Positions 50,606 through 60,017 of a stretch of 64,000 nt of DNA are shown here, piece after piece. Below the pieces are notes generated by a model that was not told the DNA's origin, made no database searches, and saw only the letters and a program-made list of their open reading frames with translations. Each line of letters begins with the position of its first letter. Position 1 is the stretch's first letter. The stretch lies in NCBI RefSeq assembly GCF_005403045.1, contig NZ_BJCL01000003.1, positions 496,001 to 560,000 of the forward strand. The letters are read 5' to 3'. Position numbers and translations under genes: made by a program. This stretch comes from Pseudaquabacterium pictum. Its GTDB lineage: Bacteria > Pseudomonadota > Gammaproteobacteria > Burkholderiales > Burkholderiaceae_C.

Positions 50606-52918
50606 ATGCCCCAATCCCTCTCTGCTGCCGAACAAGCCCTGCGCGATGCCGCGCGTGAATACCACCGTGGCCCCACGCGCGGCAAGGTGTCGGTCACGCC
50701 GACCAAGCCACTGTCCAACCAGCGCGACCTGAGCCTGGCCTATTCACCCGGCGTGGCCTACCCCTGCCTGGACATCGCCGCCGACCCCAGCCTGGCGGCC
50801 GAGTACACCAGCCGCAGCAACCTGGTGGGCGTGATCACCAACGGCACGGCCGTGCTGGGCCTGGGCGACATCGGCCCCCTGGCCGCCAAGCCCGTGATGG
50901 AGGGCAAGGGCTGTTTGTTCAAGAAGTTCGCCGGCATCGACGTCTTCGACATCGAACTGGCCGAGCGCGACCCCGACAAGCTGGTGGACATCATCGCCGC
51001 GCTGGAGCCCACGCTGGGCGGCATCAACCTCGAAGACATCAAGGCGCCCGAGTGCTTCCTGATCGAGCGCAAGCTGCGTGAGCGGCTGAAGATCCCCGTC
51101 TTCCACGACGACCAGCACGGCACGGCCATCATCTCGTCGGCCGCGCTGATCAATGCGCTGGAACTGGTGGGCAAGCCCATCGGCGCAGTGAAGATGGTGG
51201 TCTCGGGCGCGGGCGCGGCTGCCATCGCCTGCCTGGACCTGATGGTGGGCCTGGGCGTGAAGCCGGCCAACATCTTCGTCGTCGACAGCAAGGGCGTCAT
51301 CCGCGAGGGCCGCGGCGACAAGCTCGACGAGAGCAAGCAGCGGTACTGTCAGAAGACCGACCAGAAGACCCTGGCCGAGGTGGTGCGCGGGGCCGATGTG
51401 TTCCTGGGCTGCAGCGCCGCGGGCGTGTTGACGGGCGAGATGGTGGCCACCATGGCCAGCCAGCCCATCATCCTGGCGCTGGCCAACCCCGAGCCCGAGA
51501 TCCGGCCCGAGCTGGCCAAGGCCGCCCGGCCCGACTGCATCATGGCCACCGGCCGCAGCGACTACCCGAACCAGGTCAACAACGTCCTGTGCTTCCCGTA
51601 CATCTTCCGCGGCGCGCTCGACTGTGGCGCCACCACCATCAACGAGGCGATGAAGCTGGCCTGCGTGCGCGAGATCGCCGCGCTGGCCAAGGCCGAGACC
51701 AGCGACGAAGTGGCCGCCGCCTATGCCGGGCAAGAGCTGCGCTTCGGCCCCGACTACATCATCCCCAAGCCCTTCGACGTGCGGCTGATCCTGCGCATCG
51801 CCCCCGCGGTGGCCCAGGCCGCTGCCGAGAGCGGCGTGGCCACCCGGCCCATCGCCGACCTGGACGCCTACCGCCAGCAGCTCACCCGCTTCGTCTACCA
51901 GACCGGCATGGTGATGCGGCCGGTGTTTGCCGCCGCCAAGTCGGCCAACGCCACCCATGCCGCCCGCGTGGTGTATGCCGAAGGCGAAGACGAACGTGTG
52001 CTGCGTGCGGTGCAGGTGGTGCTGGACGAAGGCCTGGCCCAGCCCATCCTGGTGGGCCGGCCGGCGGTGATCGACATGCGCATCGCCCGCGCCGGTCTGC
52101 GCCTGCAGCGCGGCGTGCACTTCGAAGTGTGCGACCCCGAGAACGATCCGCGCTTCCGCGCCTACTGGGAGGCGTACCACGCGCTGATGGGGCGCGACGG
52201 CGTGTCGCCCGAGGCGGCCAAAGCGGCGGTGCGGCGCAGCAACACATTGATTGCCTGCCTGATGCTCAAGCGCGGCGAGGCCGATGCCATGCTGTGCGGC
52301 CTGGTGGGCCGCTACGACCAGCACCTGGACCATGTGCGCGCCGTCATCGGCCAGCGGCCCGACGCCCGCACCATGGCCGCGATGAACGCGGTGATGCTGC
52401 CCGAGCACACGCTGTTCATCACCGACACCTTCGTCAACGAGGCGCCCAGTGCCGAGGAACTGGCCGACATCGGCCTGATGGCTGCACACGAGGTGCAGCG
52501 CTTCGGCATGCCGGCCAAGGTGGCATTCCTGTCGCATTCGATGTACGGCAGCTCGCAACGTGAGTCGGCCCGGCGCATGCGCGCGGCCCGCAACCTGTTC
52601 GTGCAGCGCGCGCCCGACATCATGTGCGACGGTGAGCTGCAGGGCGACGCGGCGCTGTCGGAGGTGATCCGCGCCGGCGCGCTGGCCGACAGCAGCCTCA
52701 GCGGTGCGGCCAATCTGCTGGTCTGCCCCAACCTGGACGCAGCCAACATCCTGTTCAACGTGCTCAAGGTCACCGCCAGCCAGGGCGTGACCATCGGCCC
52801 CATCCTGCTGGGGGCCGCCGCGCCGGTGCACATCCTCACGCCGTCGGCCACCATGCGGCGGGTGGTCAACATGACGGCGCTGGCGGTGGCCGACGCCGCG
52901 GACCGCGAGCGGCGGTGA
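50606..52918 (+). CDS. maeB: NADP-dependent malic enzyme with C-terminal phosphotransacetylase-like domain
   Basis: A 770-residue MaeB-type enzyme. Residues 1-430 are malic enzyme: [41 protein letters not shown], and the nucleotide loop [15 protein letters not shown]. Residues 435-770 form a phosphate acetyltransferase-like regulatory domain. It makes pyruvate and NADPH from malate, useful when growing on TCA-cycle-feeding aromatic acids. ATG 50606 follows GGAGCCACCAGACAC. Its end marks the limit of the plus-strand block. Confidence 0.96.
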   Translation: MPQSLSAAEQALRDAAREYHRGPTRGKVSVTPTKPLSNQRDLSLAYSPGVAYPCLDIAADPSLAAEYTSRSNLVGVITNGTAVLGLGDIGPLAAKPVMEGKGCLFKKFAGIDVFDIELAERDPDKLVDIIAALEPTLGGINLEDIKAPECFLIERKLRERLKIPVFHDDQHGTAIISSAALINALELVGKPIGAVKMVVSGAGAAAIACLDLMVGLGVKPANIFVVDSKGVIREGRGDKLDESKQRYCQKTDQKTLAEVVRGADVFLGCSAAGVLTGEMVATMASQPIILALANPEPEIRPELAKAARPDCIMATGRSDYPNQVNNVLCFPYIFRGALDCGATTINEAMKLACVREIAALAKAETSDEVAAAYAGQELRFGPDYIIPKPFDVRLILRIAPAVAQAAAESGVATRPIADLDAYRQQLTRFVYQTGMVMRPVFAAAKSANATHAARVVYAEGEDERVLRAVQVVLDEGLAQPILVGRPAVIDMRIARAGLRLQRGVHFEVCDPENDPRFRAYWEAYHALMGRDGVSPEAAKAAVRRSNTLIACLMLKRGEADAMLCGLVGRYDQHLDHVRAVIGQRPDARTMAAMNAVMLPEHTLFITDTFVNEAPSAEELADIGLMAAHEVQRFGMPAKVAFLSHSMYGSSQRESARRMRAARNLFVQRAPDIMCDGELQGDAALSEVIRAGALADSSLSGAANLLVCPNLDAANILFNVLKVTASQGVTIGPILLGAAAPVHILTPSATMRRVVNMTALAVADAADRERR

Positions 52919-53019
52919 CGCTCGGGTTGCCTTGCAACGACCTGATGCCTCGTCCCGAGCCACCTGCGTGGCGGGACGCTTGCCACCGCGCACAGCCTCA
53001 TCCGGTCGATGCGCTGCCT

Positions 53020-53910
53020 TCAGGGCTGTTCACGCATCAGGTCGGCGACCAGCTTTCGCACAATCGGCAGGCCAGGCGGCTCAGCCCGGCGGGCCAGCGT
53101 GACGATGCCGAAGCGCGCCGTGGCGCCCATCGCGGGTTTCAGCGCCAGTTCCACCAGGTCTGGCGCCGCGGCACGGATGGCGATCAGCACCGCATCGCTG
53201 TCGCGCACCACCTCGACCAGGCTGGCAATCTCCTCACAACGCAGGGTGACGCACTCGGACGGGTGCGCGCCGGGCCCGTAGCGCTCGACCAGCGTGCGCG
53301 CCACCTCGTCGCTGAGCGGCGTGGAGGCGATCGGAAACTGGCGAAGCGCGTCGAAGCGCAAGTGGCCTTTCCAGCGGGTGAGCGGGTGGTCTGCGCGCAC
53401 CATGAAGGCGCCGCGCATCTCGACCAGGCTGGCCACGCGCAGGTCGGCAGCCGGCACCAGCGAACGCGCGTCGACGACCAGCGCGTCCAGCTCGCGTTCG
53501 CGCAAGCGGCGGATCAGCACGTCGGTGTGACCGCGTGCGATGTCGACGTGCACCGTCGGGTGTGATGTCGCCATCGTCTTCAGCAGTGGCGTCATCAGCA
53601 TCGCGCCAGGCCCGGAGCCCAGGCCAATGCGCACCGTGCCCGAGCGGCCTTCGCACATCTGCCGGCCGCTGCCGGCCAGCTCTTCGGCATCGAACACCAG
53701 CTGCCGCGCCCGCTGCAATGCGTCGGCACCGAAGGACGTGAGCACGCTGCGCTTACCCACCCGGTCGAACAACGGCTGCCCGAGTTCGTCTTCCAGGGCT
53801 CGGATGCTGCGGCTGAGTGCAGGTTGCGTCAGGAACAACGACTCGGCCGACTTGGTGAACGAGCCGCTCTGCGCAAGGGAGATCAGGTGTCGAAGCTGGA
53901 CCAGTGTCAT
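53020..53910 (-). CDS. LysR-type regulator of the adjacent Bug/amidohydrolase genes
   Basis: A 296-residue LysR regulator with HTH LISLAQSGSFTKSAESLFLTQPALSRSIRALEDELGQPLF and an effector domain. The ATG at 53908-53910 (MTLVQLRHL) is the family start; an upstream extension is unlikely. It is divergent from the Bug protein gene at 54042, with a symmetric LysR-type box between them, so it probably controls uptake and hydrolysis of the substrate handled by that module. Confidence 0.9.
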   Translation of the reverse strand: MTLVQLRHLISLAQSGSFTKSAESLFLTQPALSRSIRALEDELGQPLFDRVGKRSVLTSFGADALQRARQLVFDAEELAGSGRQMCEGRSGTVRIGLGSGPGAMLMTPLLKTMATSHPTVHVDIARGHTDVLIRRLRERELDALVVDARSLVPAADLRVASLVEMRGAFMVRADHPLTRWKGHLRFDALRQFPIASTPLSDEVARTLVERYGPGAHPSECVTLRCEEIASLVEVVRDSDAVLIAIRAAAPDLVELALKPAMGATARFGIVTLARRAEPPGLPIVRKLVADLMREQP

Positions 53911-53924
53911 CGGGTTAACCAGAC

Positions 53925-53945
53925 ATGAGCATGCTTTGAACTCAT
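53925..53945. promoter_or_regulatory. LysR box ATGAG-N11-CTCAT
   Basis: A perfect 5-bp dyad ATGAG / CTCAT with an 11-base spacer fits the T-N11-A form of LysR binding sites. It lies 15 bases upstream of the lysR start and about 100 from the divergent Bug gene. Confidence 0.6.
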
Positions 53946-54041
53946 CATATCGCCACACACAATGCATTGGACGTTGTTTGTTTGCTTTCCTACATTGGCG
54001 CATCTACACCCTGTACCCACTACCTGCACAAAGGATTCGCC

Positions 54042-55022
54042 ATGAGACAGTTCCAACGCTCCATGACCCTGTTCGCCGGCTTGCTGCTTGGCGCCGCTGC
54101 AGTCCTGGCGCAGGGCGGGCCGTCCAAGCCGGTCAACCTGATGGTCCCGTACCCGGCGGGCGGCCCTTCCGACGCGATCGCACGCATCTTCTTCAATCCG
54201 CTCGGCAAGGAGCTGGGGCAACAGGTGCTGGTGGAAAACCTCGGCGGCGTCAGCGGTGCCCTGGCCGCGCAGAAGGTGCTGGCGGCACCGGCGGACGGCC
54301 AGTACATCTTTCAGGGTTCACCCAATGAGGTGATCCTGTCGCCGCTGGCCAATGCCGCAGTGAAGCTGAAGACAGAGGACTTCCGCCTGGTCCATCCGGT
54401 GGCCGACGCGGTGATGGTCTTCGTGACCCGCAAGGACCTGCCCGTGGCCAGCGTCGACGAACTCATCGCGCTGGCCCGGAAGTCGGCCGACAGGCCGCTG
54501 AGCTACGGCAGCGTTGGCATCGGCTCGCTCTACCACCTGATCCTGGAGAACGTGCAGGCGCAGACAGGCGTCAAGCTGTCGCATGTGCCCTACAAGGGCA
54601 ACGCGCCGCTGCTGCAGGACATCGCCGGCGGCCAGGTCGACTTCGCCGTGCTGGTCTACAGCGCTGCGATGGGTGCGCTCGCTGACCAGGGGCGGCTGAA
54701 GGTGATCGGCCAGCTCGGCGCGCAGCGCTCGGAGCTGCTGAAGAACGTGCCTTCGGCCAGCGAGAGCCAGGCACTGAAGGGCTTCTCGTACAAGATCTGG
54801 ACGGGGTTCATGGTGCCGAAGAGCACGCCGGAAGATGTCGTCGTGCGCCTGCATGCCGCCATCGGCAAGACCCTGCAGGACCCGACGGTGCGCACGCAGT
54901 TGGCAGCGCAGACGCAGCTGGCTGCCGCGCCGATGACGCTGGCCGAGTCGGCCAGGTTCTTCGACGCCGAAACGGCGCGCTACCGCGCGATTGCCAAGCA
55001 GATCCAGCTGCAGCCGCAGTGA
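54042..55022 (+). CDS. Bug/TctC-family solute-binding protein (hippurate module)
   Basis: A 326-residue exported binding protein with leader MRQFQRSMTLFAGLLLGAAA and family strands PSKPVNLMVPYPAGGPSDA, VENLGGVSGALAAQKVLAAP and SHVPYKGNAPLLQDIAGGQ. AAGGA precedes ATG 54042. It sits seven bases before the M20 hydrolase gene, so it probably binds the compound that enzyme cleaves. No TctAB genes accompany it. Confidence 0.88.
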   Translation: MRQFQRSMTLFAGLLLGAAAVLAQGGPSKPVNLMVPYPAGGPSDAIARIFFNPLGKELGQQVLVENLGGVSGALAAQKVLAAPADGQYIFQGSPNEVILSPLANAAVKLKTEDFRLVHPVADAVMVFVTRKDLPVASVDELIALARKSADRPLSYGSVGIGSLYHLILENVQAQTGVKLSHVPYKGNAPLLQDIAGGQVDFAVLVYSAAMGALADQGRLKVIGQLGAQRSELLKNVPSASESQALKGFSYKIWTGFMVPKSTPEDVVVRLHAAIGKTLQDPTVRTQLAAQTQLAAAPMTLAESARFFDAETARYRAIAKQIQLQPQ

Positions 55023-55029
55023 GGCCGGC

Positions 55030-56232
55030 GTGACCTACTTGCTGGATGCGTTGAACGCCCGAGCGGGTGAGTTCATCAGCCTGCGCCGGGACATCCACCG
55101 CCACCCCGAGCTGGCCTTCGAGGAGCACCGCACTGCTGCCCTGGTGGCCGACAAGCTGTCCGGCTGGGGCTACGAGGTGCATCGGGGCATCGGCGGCACC
55201 GGCGTGGTCGGCACGCTGGTGCGCGGCACCAGCCCCCGGCGGCTCGGTATCCGTGCCGACATGGATGCCCTGCCGATCGACGAAGCCAGCGGCGCCGGCT
55301 GGGCCAGCGTGCATGCCGGCGTGATGCACGCCTGCGGGCACGACGGCCACACGGCCATGCTGCTGGCAGCGGCGCGGCACCTGGCCGAGCACGCCACCTT
55401 CGACGGCACGCTGCACCTGATCTTTCAGCCGGCTGAAGAAGGTGGCGGCGGTGCGCTGCGCATGATGGCCGACGGCCTGTTCGAACGCTTTCCCTGCGAC
55501 GCCGTCTTTGCCATGCACAACATGCCGGGCATTGAACAGGGCCGCTTCGTTCTGCGCGACGGGGCCGCGATGGCCTCGTCGGACTATGCCACCGTCACCA
55601 TCACCGGCCGAGGCGGGCATGGAGCCATGCCACACCAGGCAGCCGACCCCATCGTCGCCGCGGCCAGCATCGTCATGGCGCTGCAGACCATCGTGGCGCG
55701 CAACATCGACCCGCTGCAGGCGGCGGTGGTGACCGTGGGCGCGTTGCACAGCGGCAAGGCGAACAACGTGATCCCCGCCAGCGCCACGCTGGAGCTCAGC
55801 GTGCGTGCGCTCGACCGCGCCGTGCGCGCCACGGTCGAGCGCCGCGTGAAAGCGGTGGTCGCGGCACAGGCCGAGAGCTTCGACGTGCAGGCACAGATCG
55901 ACTGGCGGCCGGGCTACGCGGTGCTGGTCAACACGCCCGTCGAAACCGCGTTTGCACGGGAGGTGGCCACGGAACTGGTGGGTGCCGAACGGGTGACACC
56001 GCAGGGACCGCCGCTCACCGGCAGCGAGGACTTCGCGTTCATGCTGGAGCGCGTGCCAGGCAGCTATCTGCTGATCGGCAATGGCACTGATGGCAGTCCG
56101 GGCGCGGGCGGCTGCATGGTGCACAACCCCGGCTACGACTTCAACGACGAGAACATCGCTGCTGGAAGCGCCTACTGGGTGCTGTTGGCAGAACGGTTTC
56201 TGGCTGCGAAGGAACCTGTCGAACAACGATAG
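55030..56232 (+). CDS. M20 amidohydrolase, probable hippurate hydrolase
   Basis: A 400-residue cytoplasmic M20 enzyme of the hippuricase/aminoacylase group. Metal-binding blocks are Cys102/His104 in HACGHDGHTAM, Glu136/Glu137 in QPAEEGGGG, a His in AMHNMPG and the final CMVHNPGYDFND. No ATG fits; GTG 55030 with GAGG upstream opens right before the conserved N terminus. Hippurate (N-benzoylglycine) is favoured because benzoate genes lie nearby and a glycine riboswitch follows directly, but other N-acyl amino acids are possible. Confidence 0.85.
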   Translation: MTYLLDALNARAGEFISLRRDIHRHPELAFEEHRTAALVADKLSGWGYEVHRGIGGTGVVGTLVRGTSPRRLGIRADMDALPIDEASGAGWASVHAGVMHACGHDGHTAMLLAAARHLAEHATFDGTLHLIFQPAEEGGGGALRMMADGLFERFPCDAVFAMHNMPGIEQGRFVLRDGAAMASSDYATVTITGRGGHGAMPHQAADPIVAAASIVMALQTIVARNIDPLQAAVVTVGALHSGKANNVIPASATLELSVRALDRAVRATVERRVKAVVAAQAESFDVQAQIDWRPGYAVLVNTPVETAFAREVATELVGAERVTPQGPPLTGSEDFAFMLERVPGSYLLIGNGTDGSPGAGGCMVHNPGYDFNDENIAAGSAYWVLLAERFLAAKEPVEQR

Positions 56233-56244
56233 ACGCTGGAACCC

Positions 56245-56428
56245 CGCAGGAGAGCGCTCCGGCCATGGCCGGAGCCACCGAAGGCGCAATCTCCCATGAA
56301 CGCTCAGGTCCCGTACTGCACACCACCATCGCCGTCTGGAGAGCCGTCACGACCGTGACGCACCGAAGGAGCAAGGCCCCAGTTGATGACCGGGGCTGAA
56401 TCTCTCAGGTACCAAGGACAGGGGGAGC
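56245..56428 (+). promoter_or_regulatory. Tandem glycine riboswitch
   Basis: Two aptamers in a row. The first (56248-56320) has AGGAGAG, then CCGAAGGCGCAA and GCTCAGGT. The second (56337-56426) has TGGAGAG, CCGAAGGAGCAA, CTCTCAGGT and AAGGACAGGGGG. These are the conserved cores of the gcvT-type RNA. GGACAGG at 56416-56422 is complementary to CCTGTCC at 56459-56465, close to the GGAG (56470-56473) of the next gene, a candidate expression platform. It should place the downstream amino-acid dehydrogenase under glycine control. Confidence 0.93.
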
Positions 56429-56479
56429 GGCACACCGCAGGGCCACGCCTTGAGGATTCCTGTCCCTTTGGAGATCTCA

Positions 56480-57778
56480 ATGAAAGTCATCGTCCTCGGC
56501 GCCGGCCTGCTCGGCGTCACCTCGGCCTATTTCCTGCGTCAGCAGGGCCACGACGTCACCGTGATCGACCGGCAGGCCACGCCCGCCGCCGAAACCAGCT
56601 TCGCCAACGGCGGGCAGATCTCCGTCAGCCATGCCGAACCCTGGGCCAACCCCAGCGCGCCGCTGAAGGTGCTGCAGTGGCTGGGGCAGGAAGACGCGCC
56701 CCTGCTGTTCCGCATCCGTGCCGACATGCGGCAGTGGCTGTGGGGCTTGCAGTTCCTGCGTGAATGCACGCCGGCGCGCACCCGCCACAACATCGAACAG
56801 ATCGTGCGCCTGGGCACCTACAGCCGCGACATGCTGCAGGCCCTGCGCCGCGACATCGGCATCGACTACGACCAGCGCACCCAGGGCATCCTGCACTTCT
56901 ACACCAGCCAGAAGGAATTCGACGGCGCCGAAGCGCCGGCTGCGCAGATGCGCGCGCTCGGCTGCGACCGGCGGGTGATCTCGGCTGACGAGGCCGTGGC
57001 GCTGGAGCCGGCGCTGCGCCACATCCGCCCGCAGCTGGCCGGTGCCACCTACACCGCCGAGGACGAATCTGGCGACGCCAACCGCTTTGCCCGCGAACTG
57101 GTGGCCCGCTGCCGCGCCGACGGCGTGCAGTTCCTGATGAGCCACACCGTGACGGCGCTGCGCGAGGCCGGTGGCCAGATCGACCATGTCGAGGCCACCG
57201 ACGCCGAAGGCCGGTTCCAGCGCGTGCGCGGCGATGCCTATGTGCTGGCCATGGGGAGCCTGAGCCCGCTGCTTGCCGCGCCGCTGGGCATCCGTTTGCC
57301 GATCTACCCGGCCAAGGGCTACTCGGTGACGATGCCGGTCAAGGATGCGTCGATGGCGCATCAGGTGTCGTTGACCGACGACGAATACAAGCTCGTCTTC
57401 TCGCGCCTGGGCGACCGCCTGCGCATCGCCGGCACGGCCGAGCTCAACGGCTACGACCGCGACCTGAACCGCGTGCGTTGCGAGGCGATCGTGCGCCGGA
57501 CCGAGGAACTGTTTCCTGGCGCTGGCGACACCGAACAAGCCCAGTTCTGGACCGGGTTGCGGCCGGCCACGCCATCCAACGTGCCGATCATTGGCCGCTC
57601 GAAGATCGGCAACCTCTACCTGAACACCGGTCACGGCACGCTGGGCTGGACCCACGCCTGCGGCTCGGGCAAGAGCATTGCGCGCATCGTCAGCGGGCTG
57701 GCGCCGGAGGTGGACTTTGCGTTCACCGGGCTGCCTGCGCGAGTGGCCCGGATCCGGGGTCTCGAAATGCCGGCATGA
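56480..57778 (+). CDS. dadA: FAD-dependent D-amino acid dehydrogenase (DadA family), glycine-regulated
   Basis: A 432-residue flavoprotein of the DadA/glycine oxidase group. The FAD dinucleotide motif is VLGAGLLGVTSAYFLRQQGHDVTVID at the N terminus; later blocks are TSFANGGQIS, PIYPAKGYSVTMP, GTAELNGYDRDLN, WTGLRPATPSNVPIIG and NTGHGTLGWTHACGSG. It deaminates D-amino acids or, given its riboswitch, glycine to glyoxylate (inference). GGAG lies six bases before ATG 56480. It stands alone after the riboswitch. Confidence 0.92.
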   Translation: MKVIVLGAGLLGVTSAYFLRQQGHDVTVIDRQATPAAETSFANGGQISVSHAEPWANPSAPLKVLQWLGQEDAPLLFRIRADMRQWLWGLQFLRECTPARTRHNIEQIVRLGTYSRDMLQALRRDIGIDYDQRTQGILHFYTSQKEFDGAEAPAAQMRALGCDRRVISADEAVALEPALRHIRPQLAGATYTAEDESGDANRFARELVARCRADGVQFLMSHTVTALREAGGQIDHVEATDAEGRFQRVRGDAYVLAMGSLSPLLAAPLGIRLPIYPAKGYSVTMPVKDASMAHQVSLTDDEYKLVFSRLGDRLRIAGTAELNGYDRDLNRVRCEAIVRRTEELFPGAGDTEQAQFWTGLRPATPSNVPIIGRSKIGNLYLNTGHGTLGWTHACGSGKSIARIVSGLAPEVDFAFTGLPARVARIRGLEMPA

Positions 57779-57893
57779 GGCTGGCCTGGGCACGGCGGGC
57801 TGCCTGACAGAGACGGAGCGCATGCCTCGCCGGTTATCGCGCTGACCGGGAATCTCATTGGCGTGCGCGCGGGGCTGGTGCCACAGTGCGCGC

Positions 57894-58012
57894 ATGCCAA
57901 CGACTCCCATCATCGGCGCGTCCCGCGGCCTTGGGCTGGAGTTCGTTCGCCAGTGCGCTGCCGATGGCGATGAAGTCTGGGCAACGGCCCGCGGCGAAGC
58001 CGACCTGCAGGG
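57894..58012 (+). pseudogene. N-terminal fragment of a short-chain dehydrogenase
   Basis: After ATG 57894 the frame reads MPTTPIIGASRGLGLEFVRQ and continues through DEVWATARG for about 40 codons, a clear SDR nucleotide-binding start. Then the similarity stops and no NNAG, YxxxK or other later motif follows in any frame. The gene appears cut by an insertion or deletion near 58012, close to the repeat at 58187. Confidence 0.6.
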
Positions 58013-58186
58013 CGGCAGTGTAAGTACGCAATCTTCGGATGCAGACTTTCAGCCGCGATCTCATGCCTGGCGCATGAGGGCCGCCCCGAATGACCGCTGT
58101 CGCCGTCTCCGGGGGAGCTGGGCGGTGTCGACCAACGTCAGTTACCGGGGTTGACCGGTCGCTCGCTACGAAGTCAGCCACGGGCA

Positions 58187-58293
58187 GCAACGGGTCGGCC
58201 AGCGCCGGTCGACCGCGCGAGCTCACCGCCGGAAAGCTGACTCCCAAGGTGAGCCACCGGATAGCCGACACCCGTGGTCGGCAGTGGACGACC
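58187..58293 (-). repeat. Dispersed repeat, copy A (inverted relative to copy B)
   Basis: Read on the minus strand from 58293, this 107-base element matches the plus-strand element at 59330-59436 over its full length, about four bases in five by eye. Shared runs include CCACTGCCG, GTGGCTCA, CCGGCGGTGAG and GGCCGACCC. Open frames through it are not conserved as protein, so it is taken as a non-coding repeat. Confidence 0.75.
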
Positions 58294-58528
58294 CATACCT
58301 GCCCGTCAGCCTTCTCCAAAGCTGCCCGATGCTCGGCGCTGGCATCTCAAGCTTCGCTGCTCCGAAGCGGCCGTTCGTGGCCTCCAGCAGTCGGCCAAAA
58401 CCGGTCGCTCAAGTAATCACCCATTAAAACCTCACACCGATGATGCACCGCCCAGCTGATGCCGAAGCTATTCTCCGCCTTACGTCTACCAGATAGCAAC
58501 CAAGATAAAGTATTCACTGACAGGCAGT

Positions 58529-58981
58529 TCACTCCGGATGTTGCATAAGTTCTATGGTGTGGCCGTCAGGTCCTCGGGTGTAGACCATGATTGTTCCGCT
58601 AGGCGCAGTTTGCGGTTCGCCGGTTGCCGTCCATCCATAAGGTGCCATGCGATTCAGCATTGCGCGAAGATCGGTCACGGCAAACGTCAAATGAGCCGAA
58701 CCGACGTCGCATGGACGTTGTTTCAAAATCACGCGGTCTTCCGGCGAATCGTACTCAATCAGCTCAACTCTATATCCATCGGGACCCTCTAGGAGAGCGT
58801 TTCTTAAATAAGCCCCCGACACCCCGACCACTTGTTCCATCGCGTGCCCACCGCCAAGCTCTTTGCGGTACACGAGTTGAAAGCCGAGGACCTCAGTCCA
58901 GAAATCAAGTACGCCATTGATCGACGCGACAGTCAGCCCAGTGTGCTCGGTGCGCAATACGGTAGAGGTTTGGTCGTTCAT
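58529..58981 (-). CDS. VOC-family (glyoxalase/dioxygenase fold) protein
   Basis: A 150-residue protein with two beta-alpha-beta-beta-beta modules of the vicinal oxygen chelate fold. Candidate metal ligands are His13 (TEHTGL), Glu74 (RVELIEYD), His96 (SAHLTF) and Glu144 (TIELMQ). The start ATG is at 58979-58981. Base composition is clearly lower in GC than the surrounding genes. The gene lies between two inverted copies of a repeat, suggesting recent arrival. Function (glyoxalase, fosfomycin or bleomycin resistance, other) cannot be assigned. Confidence 0.85.
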   Translation of the reverse strand: MNDQTSTVLRTEHTGLTVASINGVLDFWTEVLGFQLVYRKELGGGHAMEQVVGVSGAYLRNALLEGPDGYRVELIEYDSPEDRVILKQRPCDVGSAHLTFAVTDLRAMLNRMAPYGWTATGEPQTAPSGTIMVYTRGPDGHTIELMQHPE

Positions 58982-59329
58982 AGGTGCATCCTGTTAACAG
59001 TCGATGCCGCAGATTTATGCGAGAGTTAAGAATCCAGTCTGGATTTCCCTCATTACTTTAACAGATGACCGTTATGGGGCGGTATGCGACGGTCGCATCA
59101 GGGTCGTGACCGCGAGTTCGAGCGGAATGGAAGCCGTCATTGGCGCGGCGTGAATGGCATCAGGAAGGCCGACGACGGCAGTACCCCGTAAACCCTTCGT
59201 CGCGACCAGCGCTGTCGTCAGGCCGAGAGACTCCTTGGCGCCATGTGGGGTGAGTACGCTCGCCAGCGGCCACCGGCAGCAAACGCTGCACTTCGGCCAT
59301 TGCCTAATGCGGAGGCTATGACCGCAACG

Positions 59330-59436
59330 GGTCGACCACTGCCGGCCGTGGACGTCAGCTATCCAGTGGCTCAAGCTGCTGGTCAGCTTCCCGGCGGTGA
59401 GATCGCGCGCCTGACCGGCGCAGGCCGACCCAATGC
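59330..59436 (+). repeat. Dispersed repeat, copy B
   Basis: The partner of the minus-strand copy at 58187-58293, equal in length (107 bases) and in inverted orientation. The two copies enclose the VOC gene and about 1.0 kb of DNA. Confidence 0.75.
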
Positions 59437-59629
59437 GGTCTGATGGAAGGCGAAAGAGCGGACCGTCAAACGCATTGCTCTGTCCCGGGTGCACGCTACT
59501 GCTGTTCCGACTCAACATTGGTCTGACTGTGCCTTGCTACACTGTTCAGTTGTTGTAGGTACCGCTCCCCCGCACTGCTCGTGTCACTCGGTACAAGTGG
59601 CAAGCGAGCAAGTTCGGCCGAGGTGCCTC

Positions 59630-59965
59630 ATGAATCCAAGCTTTTCGGCCTGGTTACTCGTCGCAGCGAGCGTCGTCGCGGAAGTCGTTGGCACTGTCGC
59701 GCTAAAGTACTCCGATGGGTTTTCGAAGGTTCTCCCGTCCGGCGCTGCTGCCACTTGTTATGCACTTGCAATCTGGCTCATGGCGGTCGCCATGCGTCAT
59801 CTCGACATGGGAATTACCTATGCAGTCTGGGCCGGAAGCGGCACCGCTGCCACGGCTCTCGTAGGAGTCGCGCTCTTTGGAGAGCAGTTGGGTGCCGTCA
59901 AAGCGCTTGGCCTAGTTTGCGTGGTTGGCGGCGTAGTGATGCTCAATGTCGGTAGCCCGCGGTGA
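59630..59965 (+). CDS. Small multidrug resistance (SMR) family transporter
   Basis: A 111-residue membrane protein with four hydrophobic helices. The essential glutamate of the SMR family is Glu18 in VVAEVVGTVALKYSDGF. The conserved YAVWAGSGTA of helix 3 and the GVALFGEQLGAVKALGLVCVVGGVV block are present. Length matches EmrE/QacE (105-115). GAGGTG precedes ATG 59630. It probably exports cationic compounds or guanidinium by H+ antiport. Composition is less GC-rich than the catabolic island. Confidence 0.92.
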   Translation: MNPSFSAWLLVAASVVAEVVGTVALKYSDGFSKVLPSGAAATCYALAIWLMAVAMRHLDMGITYAVWAGSGTAATALVGVALFGEQLGAVKALGLVCVVGGVVMLNVGSPR

Positions 59966-60017
59966 AGCCTTACCCTTGGTTAGATGGCCTGCCTTCAACG
60001 CAATCCGAGCTTCCCTC

